Shown one piece after another: positions 27,568 through 36,064 of a stretch of 64,000 nucleotides of DNA (the stretch's first letter is position 1; each line of letters begins with the position of its first letter). Source of the DNA: Eubacteriaceae bacterium ES3. Lineage in GTDB: Bacteria > Bacillota > Clostridia > Eubacteriales > Eubacteriaceae. The notes below the pieces were generated by a model that saw only the letters and a program-made list of their open reading frames with translations, had not been told where the DNA came from and searched no databases. Position numbers and translations under genes: made by a program. Where the stretch lies: assembly GCA_030586155.1 (NCBI GenBank), contig CP130741.1, positions 2,536,680 through 2,600,679 on the forward strand, read 5' to 3'.

Positions 27568-29640
27568 TTACTCTTTGTGTGCAGCAGCAATAACTTTATC
27601 TGCGATAATTACTGGCGCTTCTTCATAACGAACAAATTCCATTGAAAACTCACCGCGGGCCTGGGTCATAGATCTTAGCTCGGTAGCATACTTAAACATT
27701 TCCGCCAGTGGTGCTTCAGCCAAAATCTTTTGTTTGTCGCCTTCTGTTGGTTCCATTCCCATAATTCGACCACGTTTTTTATTCAAATCACCCATGATAT
27801 CACCCATATATTCATCAGGGACAATAATCTCAACATGATAGATGGGTTCCAGCAATACTGGTGAAGCATCTTTCATACCTTTTCTGTAAGCCAGAGTGGC
27901 AGCCATTTTAAAAGACATTTCATCGGAATCTACTGCATGATAAGACCCGTCAAACAAGGTTGCCTTTACACCGGTTACCGGATAACCTGCCAGCACTCCC
28001 TCATTCATACAGGCTTCCAGTCCCTTTTCGACTGCCGGAATAAAGTTTCGGGGAACTGAGCCACCAACGACTTTATCGACAAACTCAAAGGGAGCGTTTG
28101 GATCAGCTCCAGGCTCAAAATCAATATAAACATGGCCAAACTGCCCACTTCCTCCAGACTGCTTTTTATGCTTTCCTTCAGCAGTGGCTTTCTTTCTGAT
28201 TGTTTCCCGATATGGTACTTTCATATCAACCAGATTAACGTCAACTCCAAATTTATTACTGAGCTTGTGTGAAATAATTTCCAGATGCATTTCACCTAAG
28301 CCTGATATAAGCGTTTGTTTGGTTTCCTTATTTCGGTTTACCAGCATGGTCGGATCTTCTTCCTGGAGCCGGTGAAGCCCGGTTGCCAGTTTATCAATAT
28401 CGGCCTTGGTTTTAGGTTCGATAGCCATTGAGATAATTGGTTTGGGAAAATTAATTTTTTCATAAACAATTGGGTTCTTCTGGGTACACAAGGTATCTCC
28501 GGTAATTGTTTCAGCAAGCTTGGAAAAGGCTCCAATATCGCCTGATTCCAGCTTTTCCACTTCAATCTGTTTATTACCGCGCAGCATATATATATGATTG
28601 GCTTTTTCCTTAACTTCCCGGGTAGAATTATAGATTTCAATGGAATGATCCAAAACCCCAGACATGACTTTAAAAATTGACAATTTACCCACATATGGAT
28701 CGGCAATTGTTTTAAAAACCAAAGCAGAAAAAGGTTCCGTGTTCGAACATTTTCGTTCAATCTCTTTATTGTCTCGGGGATCTATTCCCATTTCAAACTT
28801 CTGGTCACCTGGCGATGGCAGGTATTCAATGAGCATATTTTCCAGGGTTTCAACCCCGATGTTTAGTGTTGCTGACGTACATAAAACCGGCAATAATTCA
28901 CCATCAAGAACACCCTGCCTAATCCCGGCATGGATTTCATTTCTGGTCAGTTCTTCACCTTCAAAATATTTGTCCATCAGTTCTTCGCTGGTTTGTGCCA
29001 CTGATTCCATAATCATTTCCCGGTATGGCATAAGTTCTTCCTTCATCGCTTCAGGGACTTCAACATCAAAGCAACGATTATCTTTTCTTTCTCTACCGGT
29101 CATGTCAACGATATTAATGACACCTTCCATATTTTCGCCTTCTCCCATTGGCAATTCAAAGGGAAGGACCTTATTTCCGAATTTTTCTTTTAACTGATCC
29201 ATAACGGAAGAAAATTCAGTGTTTTCACGATCCATTTTATTGACCACAATAAAACCCGGAATGTTTTCTTTCTGTAAGAGTTCGAAAGCTTTTTCTGTTC
29301 CAACCTGAACCCCTGATAAAGCGTCCACTACGATGACAACTGCATCTGCTACACGAAGTGCTGCAAAAGCATCCCCAATAAAATCAAAATAACCAGGACC
29401 GTCGATGAGGTTTATTTTATGACCGCCAAATTCTATAGGGACCACTGATGAAGAAATGGAAAAATGTCTTTTCTTTTCTTCCTGATCAAAGTCAGAAAGA
29501 GTATTGCCTTCTTCTATTTTACCCATACGATCAACCACACCTGCATTAAATGCCAGAGCTTCAGTCAAAGTGGTTTTACCGCTTCCCCCATGACCCAATA
29601 TCAGAATGTTTCGGATATTTTTTGTTGGATACGTTTTCAT
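27568..29640 (-). CDS. EF-G-like translational GTPase (paralogue, not the str-operon fusA)
   Basis: 690 residues with the five-domain layout of elongation factor G. ATG 29640 has GGAGG 7 bases upstream. G motifs: GHGGSGKTT, LIDGPGYFDF (DxxG as DGPG) and VNKMDREN. The P-loop starts GHGG rather than the AHIDAGKTT of canonical EF-G, and the DTPGH motif is altered to DGPGY; both are typical of the divergent EF-G-like group whose exact role (translocation back-up, recycling or stress) is not settled. Domain IV has KKQSGGSGQFGHVYIDFEP. It is monocistronic between two terminators, with no ribosomal protein genes nearby, which fits a paralogue. Confidence 0.92.
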   Translation of the reverse strand: MKTYPTKNIRNILILGHGGSGKTTLTEALAFNAGVVDRMGKIEEGNTLSDFDQEEKKRHFSISSSVVPIEFGGHKINLIDGPGYFDFIGDAFAALRVADAVVIVVDALSGVQVGTEKAFELLQKENIPGFIVVNKMDRENTEFSSVMDQLKEKFGNKVLPFELPMGEGENMEGVINIVDMTGRERKDNRCFDVEVPEAMKEELMPYREMIMESVAQTSEELMDKYFEGEELTRNEIHAGIRQGVLDGELLPVLCTSATLNIGVETLENMLIEYLPSPGDQKFEMGIDPRDNKEIERKCSNTEPFSALVFKTIADPYVGKLSIFKVMSGVLDHSIEIYNSTREVKEKANHIYMLRGNKQIEVEKLESGDIGAFSKLAETITGDTLCTQKNPIVYEKINFPKPIISMAIEPKTKADIDKLATGLHRLQEEDPTMLVNRNKETKQTLISGLGEMHLEIISHKLSNKFGVDVNLVDMKVPYRETIRKKATAEGKHKKQSGGSGQFGHVYIDFEPGADPNAPFEFVDKVVGGSVPRNFIPAVEKGLEACMNEGVLAGYPVTGVKATLFDGSYHAVDSDEMSFKMAATLAYRKGMKDASPVLLEPIYHVEIIVPDEYMGDIMGDLNKKRGRIMGMEPTEGDKQKILAEAPLAEMFKYATELRSMTQARGEFSMEFVRYEEAPVIIADKVIAAAHKE

Positions 29641-29748
29641 GATGTTTCCTCCTCGCGTTTTAGCCAATCATTTATTGGTTTTAGTCGTAATGTTATTTTA
29701 TAATATTTTATCCGATTATGCTAGCTTTAATTTAAACTTTGATAAAAT

Positions 29749-29802
29749 AAAAGGACAGTCTAAAAATAATCGTAAAAACAATTATTTTCAGACTGTCCTT
29801 TT
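29749..29802 (-). terminator. Terminator of the sigma factor operon
   Basis: A long, nearly perfect hairpin: AAGGACAGTCT...AATAAT pairs with ATTATT...AGACTGTCCTT (29751-29770 with 29781-29800), followed on the minus strand by TTTTATTTTATC. Confidence 0.9.
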
Positions 29803-29812
29803 GTTAAAGTAT

Positions 29813-30565
29813 TCATAGATCTTCTTTCAATTTTAGCATAACTTTCTTTTCAATACGGGAAACTGTCATTTGAGATTTATTAATCAGCTCAGCAACCTCT
29901 TTTTGAGTCTTACCTCTAAAAAAACGCTGCTCAACTATAATTTTTTCGACCGGGTTAAGATCTTTTATTTTACTTTTGAGCATATCAATGTTTTCGACAT
30001 TTTCCATGTTATTATCCAGATTTCCCAAGAGATCCATCAGGGTTACTTCCTGTCCATCCTGATTGCTTTCGTATTCCATTGATAAAGACTTAGGATAATA
30101 AGCATTGGAACTTTCCATCGCTCTGATAATGGCTTCCTCAGAAATCTCCATATAATCAGCTATTTCAGAAATCGTTGGCGACCGCATGAGTTTATGCTCA
30201 AGCAAGGCCCTGGTCTGATTGATTTCCCGATTCAAATCCTGTACTTTTCTGGGAATCCGAATCAGCCACTCGCGATCTCTATAATATCTTTTTATCTCAC
30301 CAATAATAGTTGGTGTGGCAAATGTATCAAATTCATAGCCACGTTTAACATCAAAACGCTCTACCGCATACATTAGACCCAGACAGGCAACCTGATAAAT
30401 ATCATCATTATCTCCACTTTTATGCCCATATTTGCGGGATAAAATCCTGGGAATATAGAGATAATTTTCAATTAGGCGATCCCTCAGCTCACGCTCTCTT
30501 GTTTGTTCATACTGAAGAAACAATTCTCTGGCATCTTCCTTACTGATTTTTCTGTCATACTTCAT
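29813..30565 (-). CDS. RNA polymerase sigma factor, SigB/SigF/SigG type
   Basis: Alternative sigma factor of 250 residues. Region 2 (RERELRDRLIENYLYI, DIYQVACLGLMYAVERFD, EFDTFATPTIIGEIKRYYRD), region 3 (NREINQTRALLEHKLMRSPTISEIADYM) and region 4 (EKIIVEQRFFRGKTQKEVAELINKSQMTVSRIEKKVM) are all visible. It overlaps the anti-sigma gene by 11 bases and is the third gene of an antagonist/anti-sigma/sigma operon, so it is probably released by partner switching. It may be the general stress factor or the early forespore factor SigF; spoIIA operons have the same order, and sequence alone does not decide. Confidence 0.92.
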   Translation of the reverse strand: MKYDRKISKEDARELFLQYEQTRERELRDRLIENYLYIPRILSRKYGHKSGDNDDIYQVACLGLMYAVERFDVKRGYEFDTFATPTIIGEIKRYYRDREWLIRIPRKVQDLNREINQTRALLEHKLMRSPTISEIADYMEISEEAIIRAMESSNAYYPKSLSMEYESNQDGQEVTLMDLLGNLDNNMENVENIDMLKSKIKDLNPVEKIIVEQRFFRGKTQKEVAELINKSQMTVSRIEKKVMLKLKEDL

Positions 30566-30968
30566 TGCAGACCGTTCGATTTTTAACCATTTTAATTGAG
30601 GTTCCCAAACCTCTCCGGCTGACGATTTCTACCTGATCCATCAGTGATTTGATAATAAACAATCCAAATCCACCAATCTGTTCACCATCAAGCTTTGGTG
30701 CCATCACAGAATCCGGTTCAAATCCCATTCCGTTATCACTGACTGTAAATGTTAATGTGCCATCCTCTACTACATAAGTCAGCTCATAGGTCCCATTTTC
30801 ATTCTGGCTATGATTAAGGGCGTTTGTGCAAGCTTCAGAAACCGCCACTTTCAGATCTTCAACATCCCCAATTGAAAACCCCATATTATTGGCAACCGAG
30901 GCAATGGTCAGTCTGGCTAGGCTGACATATTCAGGTTTAGCCGGTAATATAAGTGTAATACTATCCAT
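30555..30968 (-). CDS. Anti-sigma factor serine kinase (RsbW/SpoIIAB type)
   Basis: A 137-residue GHKL-fold kinase that holds the adjacent sigma factor and phosphorylates the antagonist. ATP-site motifs: VAVSEACTNALNHSQ (N box), VSDNGMGFEP (G1) and GGFGLFIIKSLMD (G2). It begins 15 bases after the antagonist gene and overlaps the sigma gene. A switch operon of the Rsb or SpoIIA kind; no RsbU-like phosphatase is in the window. Confidence 0.92.
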   Translation of the reverse strand: MDSITLILPAKPEYVSLARLTIASVANNMGFSIGDVEDLKVAVSEACTNALNHSQNENGTYELTYVVEDGTLTFTVSDNGMGFEPDSVMAPKLDGEQIGGFGLFIIKSLMDQVEIVSRRGLGTSIKMVKNRTVCNEV

Positions 30969-30983
30969 CTTCTTCCTCTTTCA

Positions 30984-31292
30984 TTACTTTGAGCCAGTGT
31001 TCTCAATGATTTCAATAATCTTATCTACACCAGTTAAAGCGAGTAATTTTTTTACATTTGGTCTCGGGTTTTTCACGATCATATTCTGTCCCAGCTCTCT
31101 GGTTTTATTTCTCATTTCTATGAGAACGCCCATTCCAGTACTGTCGATATAAGATAATTCTGTACAATCAAGAATTATTTTTGATTTCTTCTGATTGATC
31201 GATTTTTCAATGGATTCTCTGAATTGATCGACCGAATAAATGTCCACTTCACCTTTAATCGTGACAGTAGCCTGCTCCTCATTCATACCCAT
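30984..31292 (-). CDS. Anti-sigma factor antagonist (RsbV/SpoIIAA, STAS domain)
   Basis: A STAS-domain protein with the phosphorylatable Ser in LSYIDSTGMGVLIEMR and the typical KGEVDIYSVDQFRESI start. When unphosphorylated it binds the neighbouring kinase and frees the sigma factor. I chose ATG 31292, which has GGAG 9 bases upstream (102 residues); ATG 31307 (107 residues) is a reasonable alternative, and a frame open to a TTG at 31334 starts inside a hairpin and is unlikely. First gene of the operon. Confidence 0.88.
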   Translation of the reverse strand: MGMNEEQATVTIKGEVDIYSVDQFRESIEKSINQKKSKIILDCTELSYIDSTGMGVLIEMRNKTRELGQNMIVKNPRPNVKKLLALTGVDKIIEIIENTGSK

Positions 31293-31330
31293 TATGACAC
31301 ACTCCATTTCATCTTTAAATACAATCAGGT

Positions 31331-31355
31331 CCAATGAGAATAAATCATTGGACCT
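31331..31355 (-). terminator. Hairpin between the DUF948 gene and the sigma operon
   Basis: GTCCAATGA and TCATTGGAC (9-bp perfect stem, 7-base loop) directly after the DUF948 stop codon. On the minus strand it is followed by CTGATTGTATTT, a weak T-tract, so it may be a weak terminator or a leader hairpin of the antagonist gene. Confidence 0.5.
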
Positions 31356-31366
31356 CTCAGATTATT

Positions 31367-31729
31367 TTACTCTTTACTCTTTTTGGAAAATTTGGATGAT
31401 TGAAGGACACCTAATACCTTTTTCAGCATTGCGGCACTCTTTACGACAGGATCAATCACATCAGATTTTATTACATTGAAAGCACCTTCCACTTCATCAA
31501 CCATGTCATTTGTTTTTTCCAGAACTTCAGCTGACGATTTGGTGATACTGTCTGCATTAGCGATAATATTGTGCAAAGCGATGCGATTCTCCTCCATCAA
31601 CCGATTGGTTGATTCAACAGTCGCAGCCAGGTTTTTTAAAAGTTTAACCAGATAAACAGCTCCCACTACAAAAGAAATTCCAATGAGTAAGACTGCCAGT
31701 TCCCACATGCTAAAATTTAAAGTTATCAT
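31367..31729 (-). CDS. DUF948 family membrane-anchored protein
   Basis: 120 residues: one N-terminal transmembrane helix (ELAVLLIGISFVVGAVYLVKLL) followed by an amphipathic helical region (ATVESTNRLMEENRIALHNI...). Matches the DUF948 family, general-stress-associated proteins often next to YtxH. It follows the YtxH gene by 6 bases and precedes the sigma operon. Function unknown; the pairing with YtxH and a stress sigma switch suggests an envelope-stress role. Confidence 0.8.
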   Translation of the reverse strand: MITLNFSMWELAVLLIGISFVVGAVYLVKLLKNLAATVESTNRLMEENRIALHNIIANADSITKSSAEVLEKTNDMVDEVEGAFNVIKSDVIDPVVKSAAMLKKVLGVLQSSKFSKKSKE

Positions 31730-31735
31730 CGATGT

Positions 31736-32137
31736 CTATTCCTTTGTTTCTTCGTCTTCTTCGAAAGCTTCTTCAGCTTCAGCCGCTACTTCTGCTTCTT
31801 CTTTTTCAAGAGCTTCTAATTCTTCACTGAGTTCCTCAATATCCTGTTCCACTTCATCCTGGATTTCCTGAATTTTACTTTCTATCTTATTCTTGTACTG
31901 GTTCATTTTATCAGTAACCTGATCCTGCATATCCTGGAACTGTTCTTTTAAATTTTCACCATATTCCATAGCCTGATCATAGGCATTCCCCAGAACTTCA
32001 CCCGTTCCTTCATGGATTTTTTTTCTGGTTTCATCCCCTGATGATGGCGCCAATAAAATACCCAGAGTTCCTCCAATAACAGTACCTAAAAATAAACCTC
32101 CGACAAAAAACAGTTTGTTATTCTTACCACAGCTCAT
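31736..32137 (-). CDS. YtxH domain protein
   Basis: 133 residues. N-terminal Gly-rich hydrophobic segment (FFVGGLFLGTVIGGTLGILLAPSSGDETRKK) is diagnostic for YtxH; the rest is a highly charged coiled coil ending in a Glu-rich tail (EEAFEEDEETKE). AGTGAGGA precedes the ATG. YtxH proteins are stress-induced envelope proteins of unknown biochemical function. Operon with the DUF948 gene. Confidence 0.85.
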   Translation of the reverse strand: MSCGKNNKLFFVGGLFLGTVIGGTLGILLAPSSGDETRKKIHEGTGEVLGNAYDQAMEYGENLKEQFQDMQDQVTDKMNQYKNKIESKIQEIQDEVEQDIEELSEELEALEKEEAEVAAEAEEAFEEDEETKE

Positions 32138-32212
32138 ATTAGTTCCTCACTTTCTGAATTCTATTACAATATTTTACCCTAAAATAAGTAAAAATACCAG
32201 CTTTACAAAAAT

Positions 32213-32476
32213 TTATTCACCAAATTTATCATTGATCAATTGAACAAGGGCATCGACTGCTTCCTGCTCGTCTGGACCTTCAGCAGAAACTTCAATAGTA
32301 GTCCCCTGAGAAATACCACCAGCCATAATTCCCATTATACTTTTGGCATTAATAGAATTTCCTTCTTTAATCACATAGATTTTTGATTTGAATTTACCTG
32401 CGGTCTGAACAAACATTGACGCTGGACGAGCGTGTAAGCCTGTCGCATTTAAAACTGTTACTTCCTGTTTAACCAT
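32213..32476 (-). CDS. ptsH: Phosphocarrier protein HPr
   Basis: 87 residues from ATG 32476 (GGAGG 7 bases upstream). His15 in NATGLHARPAS accepts phosphate from enzyme I; Ser46 in NAKSIMGIM is the regulatory site of HPr kinase. Both are present, so it can act in sugar transport and in CcpA-dependent control. It follows ptsI by 18 bases, the reverse of the common ptsH-ptsI order. No PTS permease is nearby. Confidence 0.95.
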   Translation of the reverse strand: MVKQEVTVLNATGLHARPASMFVQTAGKFKSKIYVIKEGNSINAKSIMGIMAGGISQGTTIEVSAEGPDEQEAVDALVQLINDKFGE

Positions 32477-32494
32477 AATAATTCCTCCCATTTT

Positions 32495-34228
32495 CTAAAT
32501 TGAAATGTTTAACTCTTTTAATGTATTTTTAATGTATTTTTGAACTTCTTCACCTGATTCCAAATTTAGTGCAAAATCTGCCATTTTCCTGGCATCTTCA
32601 TAGTTTACACTGCGAATCATTTTTTTTATTCGTGGGATTGCTAAGGCCGACATACTAAACTCAAAAAGTCCTAAGCCCAACAATAGCATTGCTGCTAAAG
32701 GATCTCCCGCCATTTCTCCGCACATCCCGGAAAAAAATTCGGGATCGCCATTACTGGCTGAGGTCACCTGCTTAATCAGTCTTAAAATTGCGGGATTAAA
32801 AGGATCATATAAATAGGATACCTCCTGATTCATCCGATCGACAGCAAGGGTATACTGACAAAGGTCATTAGTACCAATACTAAAGAAGTCCACTTCCTTA
32901 GCAATAATATCAGCTGTAATAGCAGCTGAAGGGATTTCAATCATCACGCCTACTTTAACATCTTTATCAAAAGGTATCTCTGCTTCCGCAAGTTCATTCA
33001 TGCATTCCTTCAATATGGCCTTGGCTTGTCTGACCTCACTAATCGAAGAAATCATTGGAAACATAATATGCGCATTCCCGTAAACACTGGCTCTTAAGAT
33101 AGCCTTCAACTGTACCTTAAACAGATCAAGTTCTCTAAAACACAAACGTACAGCCCTTAGTCCTAAGAAGGGGTTTAACTCCTCTTCCAGTGGCAGATAT
33201 GGCAATTTCTTATCGCCACCGATATCCAATGTTCTGATGATTACTGGACCATCTGGAAAAGCTTCCAGTACAGACCGGTATGCAGCCAGCTGCTTTTCCT
33301 CACCCGGCATAGACTCCGAATTCATATATAAGAACTCAGTCCGATAAAGGCCGACACCTTTACCGCCATTTTTGATGACACCAGCGACATCGCCGGGCTC
33401 GCCGATATTACCCACCAGCTCTACTTTTCGCCCGTCAAGAGTGACCGCTTCCTGATCCTTCAGTTTACTTAGCTCAGCAACATCAGCCAGGTATTTTTCC
33501 TGTTTTTCAAGATAGTCCTTTAACTCGTCCTCGGAAGGATTTATGGCTACTAAACCGTCAATTCCGTCGACGACCACCATATCCCCTGTTTTTACCTTTG
33601 ATGTTATATCACATAATCCTAAGACTGCCGGAATCTCAAGGCTTCTGGCCATAATCGCAGTATGTGAGGTTCGGCTACCGATATTTGTAGCAAACCCTGA
33701 CACTTTCTGCTTATCCATTTGCGCTGTATCTGAAGGCGTCAGATCATCAGCTATAATAATAGCGTTCTCAGAAAGCGATGAAAGATCGGTCTGAGTAATT
33801 CCCAGGATGTTGCGAATAACCCGCATACCCACGTCTTTAATATCTGCAGCTCGTGCACGAAAATAGGGATCATCCATGGCATCAAAAATATCATAGAAAC
33901 GTTTCATCACAAGTTCTACAGCATATTCTGCAAAGTATCCGTTTTCACTGATTTCAGCTTCAATGCCTTCAACGAATTCCGGATCTTCCAGAACCATAGC
34001 ATGGGCTTCAAAAATTGCGCCTTCTTCTTCTCCTAACTCCTCTACAGCTTTATCCTTAATCTTCATCAGCTGAGTATAGCTGTCTTTCAAGGCATCTTTT
34101 AATCTTGTAATTTCCTTGTTAGCGTCAGAAGCCAGGTCTTTCCTGATTTCAAAACTAACTTTCTCGTAAACAATCGCTTTTGCAATTGCTATGCCTGGCG
34201 ATGCAATAATTCCTTCCTTAATTAACAT
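32495..34228 (-). CDS. ptsI: Phosphoenolpyruvate-protein phosphotransferase (enzyme I)
   Basis: 577 residues. Takes phosphate from PEP on the active-site His in GSRTSHTAIMARSLEIPAV and passes it to HPr. C-terminal PEP-binding barrel motifs GVGLYRTEFLYM, IIRTLDIGGDKKLPYL, FLGLRAVRLCF, VGVMIEIPSAA and FFSIGTNDLCQYTLAVDR and the active-site Cys in FFSGMCGEMAGDP are all visible. AAAGGAG precedes ATG 34228. Operon with ptsH; follows recR by about 40 bases. Confidence 0.97.
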   Translation of the reverse strand: MLIKEGIIASPGIAIAKAIVYEKVSFEIRKDLASDANKEITRLKDALKDSYTQLMKIKDKAVEELGEEEGAIFEAHAMVLEDPEFVEGIEAEISENGYFAEYAVELVMKRFYDIFDAMDDPYFRARAADIKDVGMRVIRNILGITQTDLSSLSENAIIIADDLTPSDTAQMDKQKVSGFATNIGSRTSHTAIMARSLEIPAVLGLCDITSKVKTGDMVVVDGIDGLVAINPSEDELKDYLEKQEKYLADVAELSKLKDQEAVTLDGRKVELVGNIGEPGDVAGVIKNGGKGVGLYRTEFLYMNSESMPGEEKQLAAYRSVLEAFPDGPVIIRTLDIGGDKKLPYLPLEEELNPFLGLRAVRLCFRELDLFKVQLKAILRASVYGNAHIMFPMISSISEVRQAKAILKECMNELAEAEIPFDKDVKVGVMIEIPSAAITADIIAKEVDFFSIGTNDLCQYTLAVDRMNQEVSYLYDPFNPAILRLIKQVTSASNGDPEFFSGMCGEMAGDPLAAMLLLGLGLFEFSMSALAIPRIKKMIRSVNYEDARKMADFALNLESGEEVQKYIKNTLKELNISI

Positions 34229-34270
34229 AAATTTCTCCTTTGCAAGACTATTTATCCTTTAAAGAATATT

Positions 34271-34870
34271 TTACAATTTACTTCTTCCTTCAAAAGCTTT
34301 AATAATGGTAATTTCATCCGTATACTCAAGGTCTGCCCCGATGGGAATCCCTTTGGCCAGACGTGTCACAGATACCCCTAATGGTGTAATCAGGTTACCG
34401 AGATACATAGCCGTCGCCTCCCCTTCAACAGTTGCGTTCGTTGCCATGATAACTTCCTTTATCTCATTATTACCAATTCTTAAAAGCAATTCTCTTGCTT
34501 TTATATCCTGCGGACCAACTCCATCAAGCGGCGAGATTGCTCCATGAAGGACATGGTACAGCCCATTGTATTCTCTGGTTTTTTCAATGGCATAGATATC
34601 CCTGCTGTTTTGAACTACACAAATTGTAGCCTGATCCCGTTTTGGATCACTGCAGATATCGCACGTCTCTTTATCAGTAATATTAAAGCAATGGTCACAC
34701 AGCATGATGCGATCCTTTGCTGCATGGATTGCCGATGATAGCTGGCTAATATCCTCAGACGGCAAATTAATGATATGAAAGGCCAGACGTTGAGCAGTTT
34801 TTTCACCAATTCCCGGTAGCTTGGACAACTCCTGAATCAGTCTTTCCAGAGTTTGAGGATAAGCACTCAT
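34271..34870 (-). CDS. recR: Recombination protein RecR
   Basis: 199 residues. HhH near the N-terminus (LSKLPGIGEKTAQRLAFHI), four-Cys zinc finger (CDHCFNITDKETCDIC) and Toprim domain (ICVVQNSRDIYAIEKT, IKEVIMATNATVEGEATAMY). Acts with RecO and RecF to load RecA. Its ATG is placed directly after the ybaB stop codon. Third gene of dnaX-ybaB-recR, the conserved bacterial order. Confidence 0.97.
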   Translation of the reverse strand: MSAYPQTLERLIQELSKLPGIGEKTAQRLAFHIINLPSEDISQLSSAIHAAKDRIMLCDHCFNITDKETCDICSDPKRDQATICVVQNSRDIYAIEKTREYNGLYHVLHGAISPLDGVGPQDIKARELLLRIGNNEIKEVIMATNATVEGEATAMYLGNLITPLGVSVTRLAKGIPIGADLEYTDEITIIKAFEGRSKL

Positions 34871-35215
34871 TTACATTAAACCTGGAATATTCATTCCTCC
34901 AGTAATTTTTGACATTTCACTGTTGACCATTTCATCCGCCTTTACTAGTGCTTCATTGACAGCCGCCATTACGAGATCTTCCAACATTTCCAGATCGTCT
35001 TCGTCCACAGCTTCAGGCGAAATACTGATCGATGAGATTGTCTTTTTACCAGTCGCTACAACTTTGATCACACCACCACCAGCAGTTGCTTCAACTTCTT
35101 TTTCTTCAAGTTCGGACTGTAGTTTTGCCATATCCTGTTGCATTTTCTGAACCTGTTTCATCATATTATTCATATTTCCACCGCCCATCCCACCGGGCAT
35201 TTTTCTTTTAGCCAT
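34871..35215 (-). CDS. YbaB/EbfC nucleoid-associated protein
   Basis: 114 residues: Met/Gly-rich N-terminus ([20 protein letters not shown]), then the coiled helix and small beta-fold typical of the YbaB family ([29 protein letters not shown]). Dimeric DNA-binding protein. AGGAGG precedes the ATG. Between dnaX and recR as in most bacteria. Confidence 0.93.
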   Translation of the reverse strand: MAKRKMPGGMGGGNMNNMMKQVQKMQQDMAKLQSELEEKEVEATAGGGVIKVVATGKKTISSISISPEAVDEDDLEMLEDLVMAAVNEALVKADEMVNSEMSKITGGMNIPGLM

Positions 35216-35286
35216 TATATCCTCCTAATTAACTAGTTTTATCGTAATATTATATCATTAATTTATAATACTTTACATATTCTTTT

Positions 35287-36064
35287 TTGACCAGTCGTTT
35301 TAATCTCCAATAATTTCAATCGCTGGGTCATTAATAATTCGACGTGTTTTTTCTGCCAGATCGAGCTCAGAAAAGTCTTCCTTCTCAACTGTGACAATAA
35401 CCTTAATATCCTGTGAGGTTTCATCTTTTAGAATTTTTTCAAAATCAGCAATTCGCTCCGGAGTATTGATAAAGCTGATATAGTTACGATCTTCTTCTGA
35501 AAAAGCGATTGTAAAAACCTGGCCATCATAATCTGGATGGGCTTTTTTTAAAAACATACATTGTGCAGGACCAATCTGCTTGCAGAGTTTATCGAATAAT
35601 TTTTTTCCAGAAACCGATTTGACTTTTTCATCCTGATTTTCATTTTTAGCTAACTCTTTGTCCTCAGTAACCGGGACGATTACTTTCTCTTTGTCACTTT
35701 CTCCCAACCCACTATCTGTCTGCTCTTTTCCTGACAAGGTATTTGGCTTGGCTTGTCGAGATTCTATAGGGTAAACTCTAACCCCCGGCGAAATTGCAGT
35801 CTTAGACTTACTAAATTCCGAAAACTCATTTTTTTCAGCTACTGCTTTTGGGGTTGCTTCAAATTCGCATAATTTCAGGCATGCTATCTCTAAAATGAGA
35901 TTTTGCAGACTATTATATTTAAGTTTATTTTTTTCCTGAATTAAAAAATCTATCATATTAACAAAAAGATTAAAATCAGCAGCTTGTGCCAAAGTGTCAA
36001 AAGCACTGAGTGTTTTTTCATCAGTTTTTAAAATTTTATTTCTTAGTTGACCAGTCGTTTTAAT
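35287..36064. repeat. Exact 18-base direct repeat at 35287-35304 and 36047-36064
   Basis: On the minus strand ATTAAAACGACTGGTCAA occurs once inside dnaX (encoding IKTTGQ) and again over the dnaX stop codon, in another frame, 760 bases away. Flanking bases differ on both sides. It may mark an old rearrangement at the gene's 3' end or be chance. Confidence 0.6.
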
